Positions 44,108-55,385 of a DNA stretch of 64,000 nt are shown one piece after another. The translations under genes were made by a program, and so were the position numbers. Source of the stretch: Heracleum sosnowskyi (Eukaryota > Streptophyta > Magnoliopsida > Apiales > Apiaceae); NCBI GenBank assembly GCA_030848705.1, contig JAUIZM010000012.1, forward strand, positions 925,001 through 989,000, given 5' to 3'. Positions within the stretch are counted from its first letter, which is position 1. Each line of letters starts with the position of its first letter. The notes under the pieces were generated by a model. It had not been told where the DNA came from, searched no databases, and was given only the letters and a program-made list of their open reading frames with translations.

Positions 44108-45312
44108 GTATTCTCTGCACTTTCCTTGTTATTGCCTTCAATGAGGACATTGAATATTGTAAGTTTGGGGGTGATAATTGAGGAATTTTAGTATGTGTGT
44201 TCATATAGGATTCATTTTGCATTAGTAGCTAGTTTCATTCATATATTTTCATGTTTATGTCATATAGAGCATTTTGTTTTTGCATATTTGTTTATGTCTA
44301 TTATGTGAGTCCATTTAGTTGCATTTGCATAGCATATTTCATGATCCCTTAGGACTTGGCTATTTCTTGGTTGGTGAGTCGATGTTGATGGGGAGTGTGG
44401 TAGTGATAAATAGAGGGTTGATTAAGTTCCTATGAATTGACTTGCATGCCAGAAACAAATTAATTTCATAAGTCTCATTGGTTGCTTTTGGATTTGATCA
44501 GACCATGTTTGTTTGGATGTTAGAATTTAACCACTTGCTTATATTTAGAATTTTCATCTATTCTCTTGAAAACAAAGAAGCACTTAAGTCTAAGTTTAGG
44601 GGAAAACAGGGATTTCATGCTAGTTGTTAATAAAGGCTAGGCGTCAAATGGCTAGTAGCCGCTCATTGTAAAAAATGAGTAGTCTAGGGTGGGATGAGAA
44701 AAAGCAAAGCGCACTCATTCCGAAATTTAAAAAAAAAAAAAAAAGAGTTGTGTTTATGCAGAATTGATCAGGTTGAGCTCTTTAATACTCGAGCAATTAA
44801 GTTCTAGGGGACTTTGTGCCTAGTGACCTAAGAACTTTTCGGTCTGGGATCCACTAACCTAACGCTCGCTACATGGGTATTATTGTATAAGCCTTTTGGG
44901 GTCTCAGTCATTGCACGGTCAAATAAGCATGTGTGTTGTAATAAAGCATGAATTCCTGTTTAGCTCAAGTGGATTATGAGGTGTCTTTTAGTGGTTTCTT
45001 GTGTCTAGAGTTCATTCTATTTATAAGCTTGTGGTTGTTTTGGTGAAGAATAAGATATGGTCTTGATTTAGTTTGAGAGTATATTGATGAGCATTGCACA
45101 CACGCACGTTTTTGTGTTTGTTTGTTAGTATAAGGGGATTTGGTTGAACTCTGTTTGAAAGATTGCATTCCTTGAGATGTTGGCTTGTTGAGTGGTTGTG
45201 GTTAGTCTGAGGGGATCGTTTGCATTATCATATTAGTTGCATTCATGCATTGCATTATATATATAGAGTATGTTTATGCTTGAGGACAAGCATCGGTTTA
45301 AGTTTGGGGGTG
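44108..45312. other. Non-coding 3' region of the Athila-like element
   Basis: No long frame. It holds a polypurine-like GTAAGTTTGGGGGTG at about 44160, an A15 run at 44730, and the final polypurine tract before 45313. Confidence 0.7.
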
Positions 45313-45986
45313 TGATAAGTGGATTTCATATCTACTTGAAACGCTCTAAATCGGCTTAAATTGATTGTTTGTACTCAAGTATGTGGTGTTTTTAATGTGT
45401 TTTGTGTTAGTGTGTTCAGAGTTGCTTCGTCAGCAGAGAGTTGTGGAGTTTCTGTGGTTATTTGGTGGTCATTGATCGTTGTTTTGAAAGGCAAGTGGTT
45501 GCGGAGTTGAGAGTGCAAGAATTGTCAAGAAAATGCATGTTGAAGGTTTCTAGCAGAGAGCTAGGTGCGCCCGCGCCCTTCCAAGCGCCCCCGTGCCCTA
45601 GATGAATTCAAATGAAGCGCGCCCGCGCCCTACCAAGCGCGCCCGCCCTTGAAAGATACTGGAAAAGGCAATTTCAACTCTGAAAAGGAAACCAGCAGAA
45701 GACCAATCAACAGAAAGGCCTATATAAGCAATCGGTGGACGATTTCTAAGAGATACATTGACATAGAATCATACATATCCATCCACCGGTGAGGAGAACA
45801 AGAAGACGGCTGATTACGAAGATCTACTTTTCAATTTATCTTTGTATTCTTCTAATTAGGCGATACTTTGGATTCTCGTTTGTTTCTTCATAAACCCTAG
45901 TACTTTTATTCAGTATTCCAGACATATTTATTATCATGTTTTCATCAGAACCCACGATGATGAACGGTTCGACTATGAACTAATCG
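45313..45986 (+). repeat. Athila-like 3' LTR, truncated
   Basis: Matches 39148-39821. It stops after GAACTAATCG, where the hairpin arm sequence TAGGTCTCTTTC begins. Confidence 0.9.
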
Positions 45987-47094
45987 TAGGTCTCTTTCAT
46001 ACACAAATCAGCAGTCTTAGAAAATTCGTAGAATATTCATCGTAAATTGAAATTTAATGATTCTGGACTTTTCTGAAAGATCTTTCAATTTCCTTAAACC
46101 TCTATTTCACAGTGGTTTTCCAGATTATGCTCTGAAGTGTTCATAAAATCATAAAACACAAACATATCTTATTTTTCTGTTTCTGTTCAAATTCAGTGGA
46201 CGTTATAGTTAATTCCAGATTCGTTATAAGTCCGATTTTGATGAGTCATATCTTTTCGGAAAGGTATTTTCGTTCTCTACGACTTTCGTCCTTTAAGTTT
46301 TTCAAGGAAACATCGTTTAGAGAGTCAAAAGAATTAAAACAATTCTGGTCAGAATTAGTACACTTCCTAGGATGCGTTTTTGTGGACCATCGATTAAGTT
46401 TGACTTGTAGGAGATTAATGGATAGACGTGTAATTACTTTTTGAGTATATGATTGTTGTCCTAATTCTACACGTCTACCCATTAATCTCCTACATGTCAA
46501 ACTTAATCGATGGTCCACAAAAACGCATCCTAGGAAGTGTACTAATTCTGACCAGAATTGTTTTAATTCTTTTGACCCTCTAAACGACGTTTTCTTGGAA
46601 AACTTAAAGGAAGAAAGTCGTAGAGAACGAAAATACCTTTCCGAAAAGATATGACTCATCAAAATCGGACTTATAACGAATCTGGAATTAACTATAACGT
46701 CCACTGAATTTGAACAGAAACAGAAAAATAAGATATGTTTGTGTTTTATGATTTTATGAACACTTCAGAGCATAATCTGGAAAACCACTGTGAAATAGAG
46801 GTTTAAGGAAATTGAAAGATCTTTCAGAAAAGTCCAGAATCATTAAATTCCAATTTACGATGAATATTCTACGAATTTTCTAAGACTGCTGATTTGTGTA
46901 TGAAAGAGACCTACGAATTTTGATTAAAAAGATTAGGAAGAAGACTATGATGTTTATATAGCCTTATAAAACCCTAAGTCCAAATATACTAGTTATCCGA
47001 ACCTAAAATTGATCCATTTTTTAGGCCCATTAGTCTAATTTAATTTTAAATCCTGTTCTTTTTCAAATTCTTTCATTATTATTAATCTAAAAAT
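45987..47094. repeat. Hairpin HA (left arm truncated)
   Basis: A left arm of about 445 bp, a 39 bp loop at 46431-46469, and a full right arm of about 625 bp ending CTAAAAAT. The left arm lacks its outer part because of the Athila-side deletion. The loop is in orientation 1 (TAATTACTTTTTGAG...). Confidence 0.92.
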
Positions 47095-47908
47095 ATATAA
47101 TATAAGACAATTACGAAACGTAAACTAATTATTTATTTACAATAAAATTCATCAGGCTACATTCTATTATACTAGTATCTAAATTTTGCATTGAAATAAA
47201 AAACTAAACTATTACACCATACCCGTTACCAGAGTATTTCTTAGTTGAAATAACAATTATGGAGGGAAGGAGGTTTTAGGAAAAGAGTATCTCGTACGTT
47301 ATAGTATCTTAATTTGCATAAAACTAAAAAAGAAAAAGAAAAAGAAAATGAGGATTTGTATGTGTATAAATACCTGTAGATCATAGGCAGATGAAATGAC
47401 AGCTATTCTCTTCTCCACAACATGATGAATGGTCATCTTCCTCGTCTCCACATAAACACTTAGTCACTTACCACCACCATCACATCCACCATCACTACTT
47501 TGTTCACAACTTTGTTCACAACGTCGACAACCCAGATCCAAACCCTCCCCGAGAAATACTAGTCGCCTTCGAAATTCAGTTTCATATCCCGTTCAACCTC
47601 GCAGACGAGAGATTTCTTTGGTCTCATGACCAAACTCAAGAGCTGCAACACAATGGAGAAAATCTAACTCTTCCTAACCCCCTGCTAATGGCAACGCTAA
47701 CGCCGCCGACAACCCTAATAGCCATGCTAACGGCGGCAATCCATACGGCCACGCTAACGGCGGCAACCCTAATGGCTACATTAACGGCGGCCATATCATG
47801 TTGCACCAACTCCCGGCTCAACACCACCACTACCACCCAATACATCACCACATCCACACCCATCTGGTTCAAGATATCATTAACACAGAACTTTTCAACA
47901 CCTTACCT
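47087..47908 (+). repeat. Array unit U1, promoter and His/Asn-rich remnant
   Basis: An AT-rich lead, TATAAATA at 47365, then a segment with a long open frame (47400-47912) lacking a usable start: the in-frame ATG at 47391 meets TGA at 47397. The frame has a His-rich run and sequence such as REILVAFEIQFHIPFNLADE. From about 47690 the adjacent frame gives an Asn/Gly/His-rich repeat (NPNGYINGG, QLPAQHHHYHP), as if one C had been lost in CCTAACCCCCTG. Probably a broken gene piece. I do not recognise the family. Confidence 0.6.
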
Positions 47909-49209
47909 GTAATATCCCGTAATTTTTAGATTAATAATAATGAAAGAATTTGAAAAAGAACAGGATTTAAAATTAAATTAGACTAATGGGCCTAAAATAT
48001 GGATCAATTTTAGGTTCGGATAACTAGTATATTTGGACTTAGGGTTTTATAAGGCTATATAAACATCATAGTCTTCTTCCTAATCTTTTAATAAAAATTC
48101 GTAGGTCTCTTTCATACACAAATCAGCAGTCTTAAAAAATTCGTAGAATATTCATCGTAAATTGAAATTTAATGATTCTGGACTTTTCTGAAAGATCTTT
48201 CAATTTCCTAAAACCTCTATTCCACAGTGGTTTTCCAGATTATGCTCTGAAGTATTCTTAAAATCATAAAACACAAACATATCTTATTTTTCAGTTTCTG
48301 TTCAAATTCAGCAGACGTTATAGTTAATTCCAGATTCGTTATAAGTCCGATTTTGATAAGTCATATCTTTTCGGAAAGGTATTTTCGTTCTCTACGACTT
48401 TCTTCCTTTAAGTTTTCCAAGAAAACTTCGTTTAGAGGGTCAAAAGAATTAAAACAATTCTGGTCAGAATTAGTACACTTCCTAGGATGCGTTTTTGTGG
48501 ACCATCGATTAAGTTTGACTTGTAGGAGATTAATGGATAGACGTGTAATGACTTTTTGAGTATATGATTGTTGTACTAATTCTACATGTCTACCCATTAA
48601 TCTCCTACAAGTCAAACTTAATCGATGGTCCACAAAAACGCATCCTAGGAAATGTACTAATTCTGACCAGAATTGTTTTAATTCTTTTGACCCTCTAAAC
48701 GACGTTTTCTAGGAAAACTTAAAGGACGAAAGTCGTAAAGAACGAAAATACCTTTCCGAAAAGATATGACTCATTAAAATCGGACTTATAACGAATCTGG
48801 AATTAACTAAAACGTCCGCTGAATTTGAACAGAAACTGAAAATTAAGATCTGTTTGTGTTTTATGATTTTAAGAACACTTCAGAGCATAATATGGAAAAA
48901 CACTGTTAAATAGAGGTTGTAGGAAATTGAAAGATCTTTCATAAAAGTCAAGAATCATCAAATTTCAACTTACGATGAATATTCTACGAATTTTGTAAGA
49001 CTGTTGATTTGTGTATGAAAGAGAACTACGAATTTTGATTAAAAAGATTAGGAAGAAAACTATGATGTTTATATAGCCTTATAAAACCCTAAGTCCAAAT
49101 ATACTAGTTATCCGAACCTAAAATTGATCCATGTTTTAGGCACATTAGTCTAATTTAATTTTAAATCCTCTTCTTTTTCAAATTCTTTCATTATTATTAA
49201 TCTAAAAAT
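47909..49209. repeat. Hairpin H1 (1.3 kb inverted repeat)
   Basis: Left arm 47909-48545 and right arm 48585-49209 are nearly complementary; loop 48546-48584, orientation 1. The left end reads TGTAATATCCCG, like an LTR start. The right arm ends CTAAAAAT, about 14 bases short of full symmetry. TATA-like GGCTATATAAACATC at about 48053 points inward, with its mirror near 49070. Confidence 0.94.
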
Positions 49210-49488
49210 ATATAATATAAGATAATTACGAAACGTAAACTAATTATTTATTTACAATAAAATTCATCAGGCTACATTCTATTATACTAGTATCTAAATT
49301 TTGCATTGAAATGAAAAAAACTAAACTATTACACCATACCCGTTACCAGAGTATTTCTTAGTTGAAATAACAATTATGGAGGGAAGGAGGTTTTAGGAAA
49401 AGAGTATCTCGTACGTTATAGTATCTTAATTTGCATAAAACTAAAAAAGAAAAAGAAAAAGGAAATGAGGATTTGTATGTGTATAAAT
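49202..49488 (+). repeat. Array unit U2, left piece
   Basis: Same sequence as the start of U1. It ends after GTGTATAAAT, where the CACTA element begins, and continues at 54847. Confidence 0.9.
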
Positions 49489-49659
49489 CACTACTCCATA
49501 AGTGAGCATACGCAATGCTTTTAGTGAGTGTTGCCACCAAAGCGTTTCAATAGCTCTGCTCATATTTGGTCTTTTGCAACGCTGCTCAAATAGTGTTGCA
49601 ATAGACATACATTTGGTGTTGCATGGGATTAGTGGTGTTTCAAGGTGCAACGCATATTT

Positions 49660-50420
49660 CATGGTGTTGCATTAGATTTAAATTTTTATAATTATTAAAG
49701 CTAAATATATATTTCCAAGAAAATGAAATTTAAATTTTCTTATGTTACTTACTTTTCGAGTTTGATATATAATATATTATAAATATATACCTATTTAACG
49801 TATATTTAATATAAATAAATATCACATTTTTTATTTTATAATTAATTAAAAATATAAAAGTTTTTTTTATAGTTATTTGTTGAATATTTTAAAAAAATAC
49901 AAATATTATTAGAAAAATACAAAACTTTGATATATCATAGATTTTAAATTTTAAGAAATTTTAATTTGTATTAAAAATATTTATTACAAATACATATTAT
50001 ATTATTATAATTAAAAAATTAAAATTTTTAATTAAAAAATTTAAAATTATTTTAAGACAACGCTGATGAAAAAGAAAGACACCCACTAAGATCCCGCTCA
50101 TAATTTTGCTCTTTTGTTTTCAACTTTTCATCACCTGCTCAGTGCTCTCCTACACAACTCTCGATAATTATCCTAATAATTATCCTACACAACTGTTATC
50201 TGGCGGAGCAACTTCAACCTTTGGGATTGTCTACGATTGTCTTCGTATCCTCTGAATCGCTCCACCTCATCTCCCGCTGGATTCTTCTTCTCCCGCTACT
50301 TCATTTTTCCTCCTGCTACTTTGATTTTTCTCCTGCAGAAGTATGTTGCATCTGTAATCATTTAATTTTATCTTCAATTAAGGTTATCAATTTCTTCTAT
50401 ATTTCATTTGATTTTATCAC
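49660..50420. other. AT-rich interior of the CACTA element
   Basis: No gene recognised between the left subterminal repeats and the TA microsatellite. Confidence 0.5.
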
Positions 50421-50436
50421 TGTTTGTTTCAATAGA

Positions 50437-50438
<2 letters not shown>

Positions 50439-50507
<69 letters not shown>
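50439..50507. repeat. (TA)n microsatellite with (GT)n tail
   Basis: About 34 TA dinucleotides followed by GTGTGTGTG. Confidence 0.95.
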
Positions 50508-50516
<9 letters not shown>

Positions 50517-51795
50517 ATAAAATTAGGGTTTATGTTCTTCAGAAATTTGGGGATTTTTCAGAAATATAGTCTCAAAGTTACAGTTATTTAATGTCTTTTC
50601 TAATTTTAGTTGCAATTTGTAAATTGTTAATCTTGTTGTATGGAGTATGAAAATTGTAAAATAGATTTGTAAACCATGTCAAGGTATCATATGTTGGTTG
50701 TTTGGATGTGTTACTGTATGTAAAATTAATCGTTATTGTCAATATTATTGCAAAGATATCAATTTTGTGAGATACTTTTGTGATTTATGAAAAATTGAGT
50801 TTACCAGAGTAATTCGTACCTGTTACTATTCAAGTAAATAAGAACTACGTAGATGTTGAACAATCTCTTATCTCAACTTCATTGTTGAGTCCTAATAAAC
50901 AAATGTTGGTAATTAGTTTCTGTGTGTCTTAATATGCAATTAGTTTCTATGTGTCTGTCTTAATATGCAATTGTTGCTGTTAAAATTTTTTGGCCAGGAC
51001 TATTTGAGGTTGTAAGTGGGGATTGCATTGTTGTGGCCAGCGAATCATTAGAAAATGGTACCAAAAACTTCATTGACAATTGTCCTTTTTAACTATTTGC
51101 TTTTTAAGATACTACCAGAAATTTTAATGTTAAATGTTTTCAAAAGATGACCAAATATCTGAATAGGAGACATCATCTAGGCACCAAAGCTCTGTAGACA
51201 GAAGTCAGAATTTTGAGATTTTAACCTTTTGAGACTCCTCCATTTATCTTGCTGAAACATAACTTCTATGGAGAAGTGGAGCTTGTTCGTGCACTTCTTT
51301 TTAACTCAATCATTTTTTGTGCAAATGTCTTGAATGCCATGAACAATTAGCTCTGTGAACGTTATTTTACTGAAAAATTAGTCTTTGATGCATAGTAGTG
51401 AAGCACTCATCAAATTTAAGCTACCAAAGTAGTAGGTTTCGTATTTTTGTACAAAAACATCATGTATAAAATTGTGAATGCTGAAAAAGTGTGGATACAA
51501 GTGCAATTCACCCTCCCATTATTATCATGCGATCACAGTTTTATTAATTGCTCTAGTACCAAATTCTCATTTCTTAAAATGTAGCCAACTATGTAAAGAA
51601 GTCAAAGAAATTCCACGGCTACATCAAGATTTTAGCTACTGTGCCACCGAGTGCTGCACTTTTACTTCTCCTGACAACTGCATATTGCTTAACAATGAAG
51701 AAAAAGAGAGGTAATTGTAACATTAATAAAACTATGTTTTAGACTTGTTAGTGGCCCTCATTTCACTAACTAACCAAATCACTAAACAAATTCAG
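50508..51795. other. CACTA interior, no gene recognised
   Basis: One segment near 51010-51055 (GTAAGTGGGGATTGCATTGT, then TGTGGCCAGCGAATCAT) recurs near 53598-53645, so the element holds an internal duplication. Confidence 0.6.
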
Positions 51796-52571
51796 GTTTA
51801 GCTCGAAGAAGACAGGAGGGTATAGGGTTGTTCAGAAGTAACAGGAATCGCACAATGTCTGTCCACGGCACTTTAGAGGGAGAAGAATTCGGGGGCACAG
51901 GGACGAGTACAGTTGATGTAAAATTATTTCCATTAAGCACTATTATACTTGCAACTGATAATTTCTCTCTTGATCATAAAGGTGGACAAGGTGGTTTCGG
52001 ATCTGTCTATAAGGTACTCAGCAGTTTAACAAGTGCATCTAATTGTTGATTGGCTGTATATATCAGCACATGTATTATTCTTGTATATATTTGTTGGGTA
52101 AACTGTGTAGTGGACAAGATATTGCAGTGAAAAGATTGTCAAACACATCAGGGCAAGGGATGGTGGAATTCAAAAATGAAGTTACATTAATAGAAAAGCT
52201 TCAGCATCGGAATCTTGTCAGACTCTATGGATACTCAATTGAATTCGAAAATATCAGACTTCGGTATGGCTAAAATATCTGGAAGCAATCAAATTCAAGA
52301 AACAACAAACAGAGTAGTGGGAACATAGTGCGTTTTACTTTTCTTTATGTATATCTACTTTGAACCTTGGCACTTTTTAAGTAGGCCAGAATATATAACA
52401 TCACACTTCTATGATTGCAGTGGTTATAATATGTCACCAGAGTATGCAATGGACGGACTTTTTTCAATAAAATCCGATGTTTTTAGCTTTGGCGTTCTAC
52501 TCTTGGAGATCATAACAGGAAGAAAGAACAATAGTTACCATTCTGAAAACTGCATCAATATAATCGGACAT
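51796..52571 (+). pseudogene. Captured S-domain-type receptor kinase exons, catalytic loop missing
   Basis: Exon-like pieces appear in gene order. The first, 51796-52013, has juxtamembrane and P-loop sequence (LATDNFSLDHKGGQGGFGSV) and a GT donor. The second, 52112-about 52243, has the ATP-binding lysine (IAVKRLSNTSGQGMVEFKNE) and HRNLVRLYGY. This is joined directly to the DFG region at about 52250-52328 (ISDFGMAKISG ... NRVVGT) and then, after an AG, to 52421-52571 (MSPEYAMDGLFSIKSDVFSF). The HRD catalytic loop and hinge exon are absent. The source resembles G-type lectin S-receptor-like kinases. It cannot be an active kinase. Confidence 0.88.
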
Positions 52572-52583
52572 GTAAGTAAATAA

Positions 52584-54120
52584 CAAACAACTCTTTATTC
52601 AATTTATCTTTCACAATTATTTACTCTCAAAGTTTTATAATGCTTAACCCTTTATGTTTGTGAACTGTATTTTCATTCAACGTCTGAATGATAAAACCCA
52701 CAACACTAGTATAGCCTTATACATGATATGACATCAAGTACTAAAGAAACAGAAAAAATATTTGTGGTTATATGATATGAGTCATGATATACTAATTTTA
52801 AGGATGGAATATACAAAAATTTAGCTCATGAGTCACTAGAGAAAAGAGTGTCATTTACGAAGGAAGATACACAATAGATTTGTCGCAAAAGGATCTACTT
52901 GATATTGATTTTGTTTGTCGCAATGGGTCCTTTCAAAAGTTCAGATTCAAATTGTAAGTCCAGATCTATACACAATTTTAAAGCAGGTCTAAAGGTCTTC
53001 AATATATTCCAAATTCATACCTACGAAGAAACGTCTGTTGCTAGTTTCTAACTTTATTATTTAATTTTGATATTTAAAAATGATCAAAGTTAAAAATAAT
53101 TAACCTTATATATAAACAACACTTGCTAATACATGCTAGTTTGCACTCCAAAAACTGTTGATAAACCATAAGACTAATATTAAGAGGATGTCTCCGTAAA
53201 ACATACTCGGTGTTCCCCGGACAAATATTCCAAGGATCTGGCACTGCTTGTCAAGATCATGACCTCAGATAATATAGCTAACTAATCACGTAGTATAATA
53301 CAAATTACAAAGAACATGGACAGAGACAAGCATGGATGTGTCCAGCCAGCGTCCACGCCGTGGCTCCATGCACACTACTACGTACATGCAAGGATTGTCG
53401 TTCATTTCATGGCATCAGACACGCTGCTTGTTTGGTCCGGATCATATAAATATAAACATAAATGCATATTTCTAGTACTCTTGAAAGAAATAAATGGGTT
53501 AGATGAGCATTAAGTATATTCAACCAACTTAGATCATGTAAATGGGTTAGACAATGTACTTCTAGATTAAATGATAAAATAGTTAACAATTTCCAGGTCG
53601 TTGAGGATGTAAGTGGGGATTACATTGTTGTGGCCAGCGAATCATTACAAAAAAGGAGAGTCTATCTCTCTAGTATTAGGTGTCCCAGGCTTGTCAATGG
53701 TCGTACTGAAGACAATAAAATATTGCCTAATTTGCCACATAGTAAGGCGCTAGACTTGCATCTGTTTAGTGCCATTAATATCTCCTAGAAGTTTTTGGTA
53801 CCATGTTCTGAACATATGAATTAAATAATTTTTATTGCCTATCATAATTTCAGGTTGTTCAGAGAAAACGCTTCCATGACTCTGTGAAGACAAATGATGT
53901 AGTGCCTTTTAGATTGGTACATGATCTATCAACAATGGTACTCCATTAACTCAAGATTGGTGAAATCAGATTCGACGACAATGGTACTCCATTGACTCAA
54001 GGTGGCACAACTTCATAGGGATTTTATTCTGTAACTTTTAGTAGTAGTAGAACTTGGTTATTTCGTACTTTTGAAGTTTGAATTGGCATACGTTGAAGTT
54101 AGAATTAGTGCATGTGCTTG
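52584..54120. other. CACTA interior, mixed sequence
   Basis: No complete gene. An exon-like stretch at about 53596-53788 (VVEDVSGDYIVVASES) shares sequence with 51000-51058. Its source is not recognised. Confidence 0.5.
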
Positions 54121-54464
54121 GTTTTAGTACATGTTGGTAAGAATTTGTAAAACTTCAGTATTTTTGCTGGCTGCATCCTTGGCCAGTTGTTGGTTTGGAC
54201 CTTCAATTTTTTGTTGGCTTGGTTTGGACAGGATGGATTTATGTATAAACAAAGTAGCTATTTCAAAATTTTTATAAAAAACTGTTTCATTTGACTCTAT
54301 TTGTGTTGCAGTATCATAGACATGATGTTGCTGAAAAAATATTTGATGTTGCAATAAAAAAAAATGGTGTTGCATTTAAAAGGATTGATGTTGCTTAAAC
54401 AAAAAAGTAGTGTTGCAATTGACTACACTAGTGTTGCATTACACAGTGACCCCCATTGTTGATG

Positions 54465-54605
54465 TGGCACCATGTGGGCTCGATTGTTGACGTGACACCT
54501 TGGTGGGCCCACGCTGACGTGGCACCTCGGTGGGCCCCACACTGACGTGGCACCTGGGCGGGCCCCACACTGACGTGGCACCTTGGTGGGACCCATTGCT
54601 GAAGT
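54465..54605. repeat. GC-rich 27 bp minisatellite
   Basis: About five imperfect copies of a unit like GGGCCCCACACTGACGTGGC plus ACCT and spacer. It sits just inside the right subterminal zone of the CACTA element and stands out from its AT-rich surroundings. Confidence 0.85.
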
Positions 54606-54846
54606 GGCTTCAAATCTTATGCAACACCTTGTGGTGTTGCCTTTATGTGCTTTTGGTGTTGCAATATAGGCCTTACGCAATACTTTCGTGGCGTTGCAAT
54701 ATCAAGAAAAAGCGTTGCGTTAGAGGTCTTACGCAACGTTGGTATTGGCAACGCTGCCATGGTGTTGCCTTTTACCTTAGGCAACGCTATTCAAGCCTTA
54801 TGCAACACTAAAGAGGGGGTTGCGTATGATCACTTATGGCGTAGTG

Positions 54847-55385
54847 AATACATGTAGATCAGAGGCAGATGAAATGACATCTATTCTCTTCTCCACAACA
54901 TGATGAATGGTCATCTTCCTCGTCTCCACATAAACACTTAGTCACTTACCACCACCATCACATCCACCATCACTACTTTGTTCACAACTTTGTTCACAAC
55001 GTCGACAACCCAGAACCAAACCCTCCCCGAGAAATACTAGTCGCTTTCGAAATTCTGTTTCATATCCCGTTCAACCTCGCAGACGAGAGATTTCTTTGGT
55101 CTCATGACCATACTCAAGAGCTGCAACACAATGGAGAAAATCTACCTCTTCCTAACCCCCTGCTAATGGCAACGCTAACGCCGTCGACAACCCTATTGGC
55201 CATGCTAACGGCGGCAATCCATACGGCCACGCTAACGGCGACAACCCTAATAGCTACATTAACGGCGGCCACATCATGTTGCACCAACTCCCGGCTCAAC
55301 ACCACCACTACCACCCAATACATCACCACATCCACACTCATATGGCTCAAGATATCATTAACACAGAACTTTTCAACACCTTACC
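54847..55385 (+). repeat. Array unit U2, right piece
   Basis: Continues U2 after the CACTA element and carries the His/Asn-rich remnant, with the same missing C in CCTAACCCCCTG. Confidence 0.9.

Larger units (their letters stand above)
39148..45986 (+). mobile_element. Athila-like Ty3/gypsy element, internally deleted, 3' LTR truncated
   Basis: 5' LTR 39148-40568, tRNA-Asp type primer site, gag and protease, then a C-terminal integrase piece. There is no reverse transcriptase, RNase H or integrase core. A long non-coding 3' region with polypurine tracts (AAGTTTGGGGGTG at about 44162 and 45300) follows, then a 3' LTR kept only for its first 674 bases (45313-45986). The right side joins directly to a hairpin arm, so a deletion removed about 750 bp of LTR and some 350 bp of the array unit. 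The shared LTR parts differ at about 18 of 674 positions by eye. Confidence 0.88.
49489..54846 (+). mobile_element. CACTA element carrying receptor-kinase exons
   Basis: The left end is CACTACTCCATAAGTGAGCA. The right end in reverse complement is CACTACGCCATAAGTGATCA. The 3 bp duplication AAT lies at 49486-49488 and 54847-54849, and the uninterrupted sequence TATAAATACATG is present in sister units. Subterminal zones are dense in GTGTTGCA/GCAACGC motifs. No transposase frame is seen, so it is non-autonomous. Length is 5358 bp. Confidence 0.93.

Noticed and set aside
46246..46704. Open frames of 68-152 codons on both strands through all hairpins (starting MDVIVNSRFV or MSHIFSERYF)
   Set aside because: The same peptide appears on both strands because the DNA is an inverted repeat. 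There is no domain, the frames cross the loop, and lengths vary with single-base changes.
47636..47872. Minus-strand frames of 78 codons in each array unit (hydrophobic, VVVVVLSRE)
   Set aside because: They are the antisense of the Asn/Gly/His-rich remnant and reflect its composition. They are repeated because the unit is repeated.
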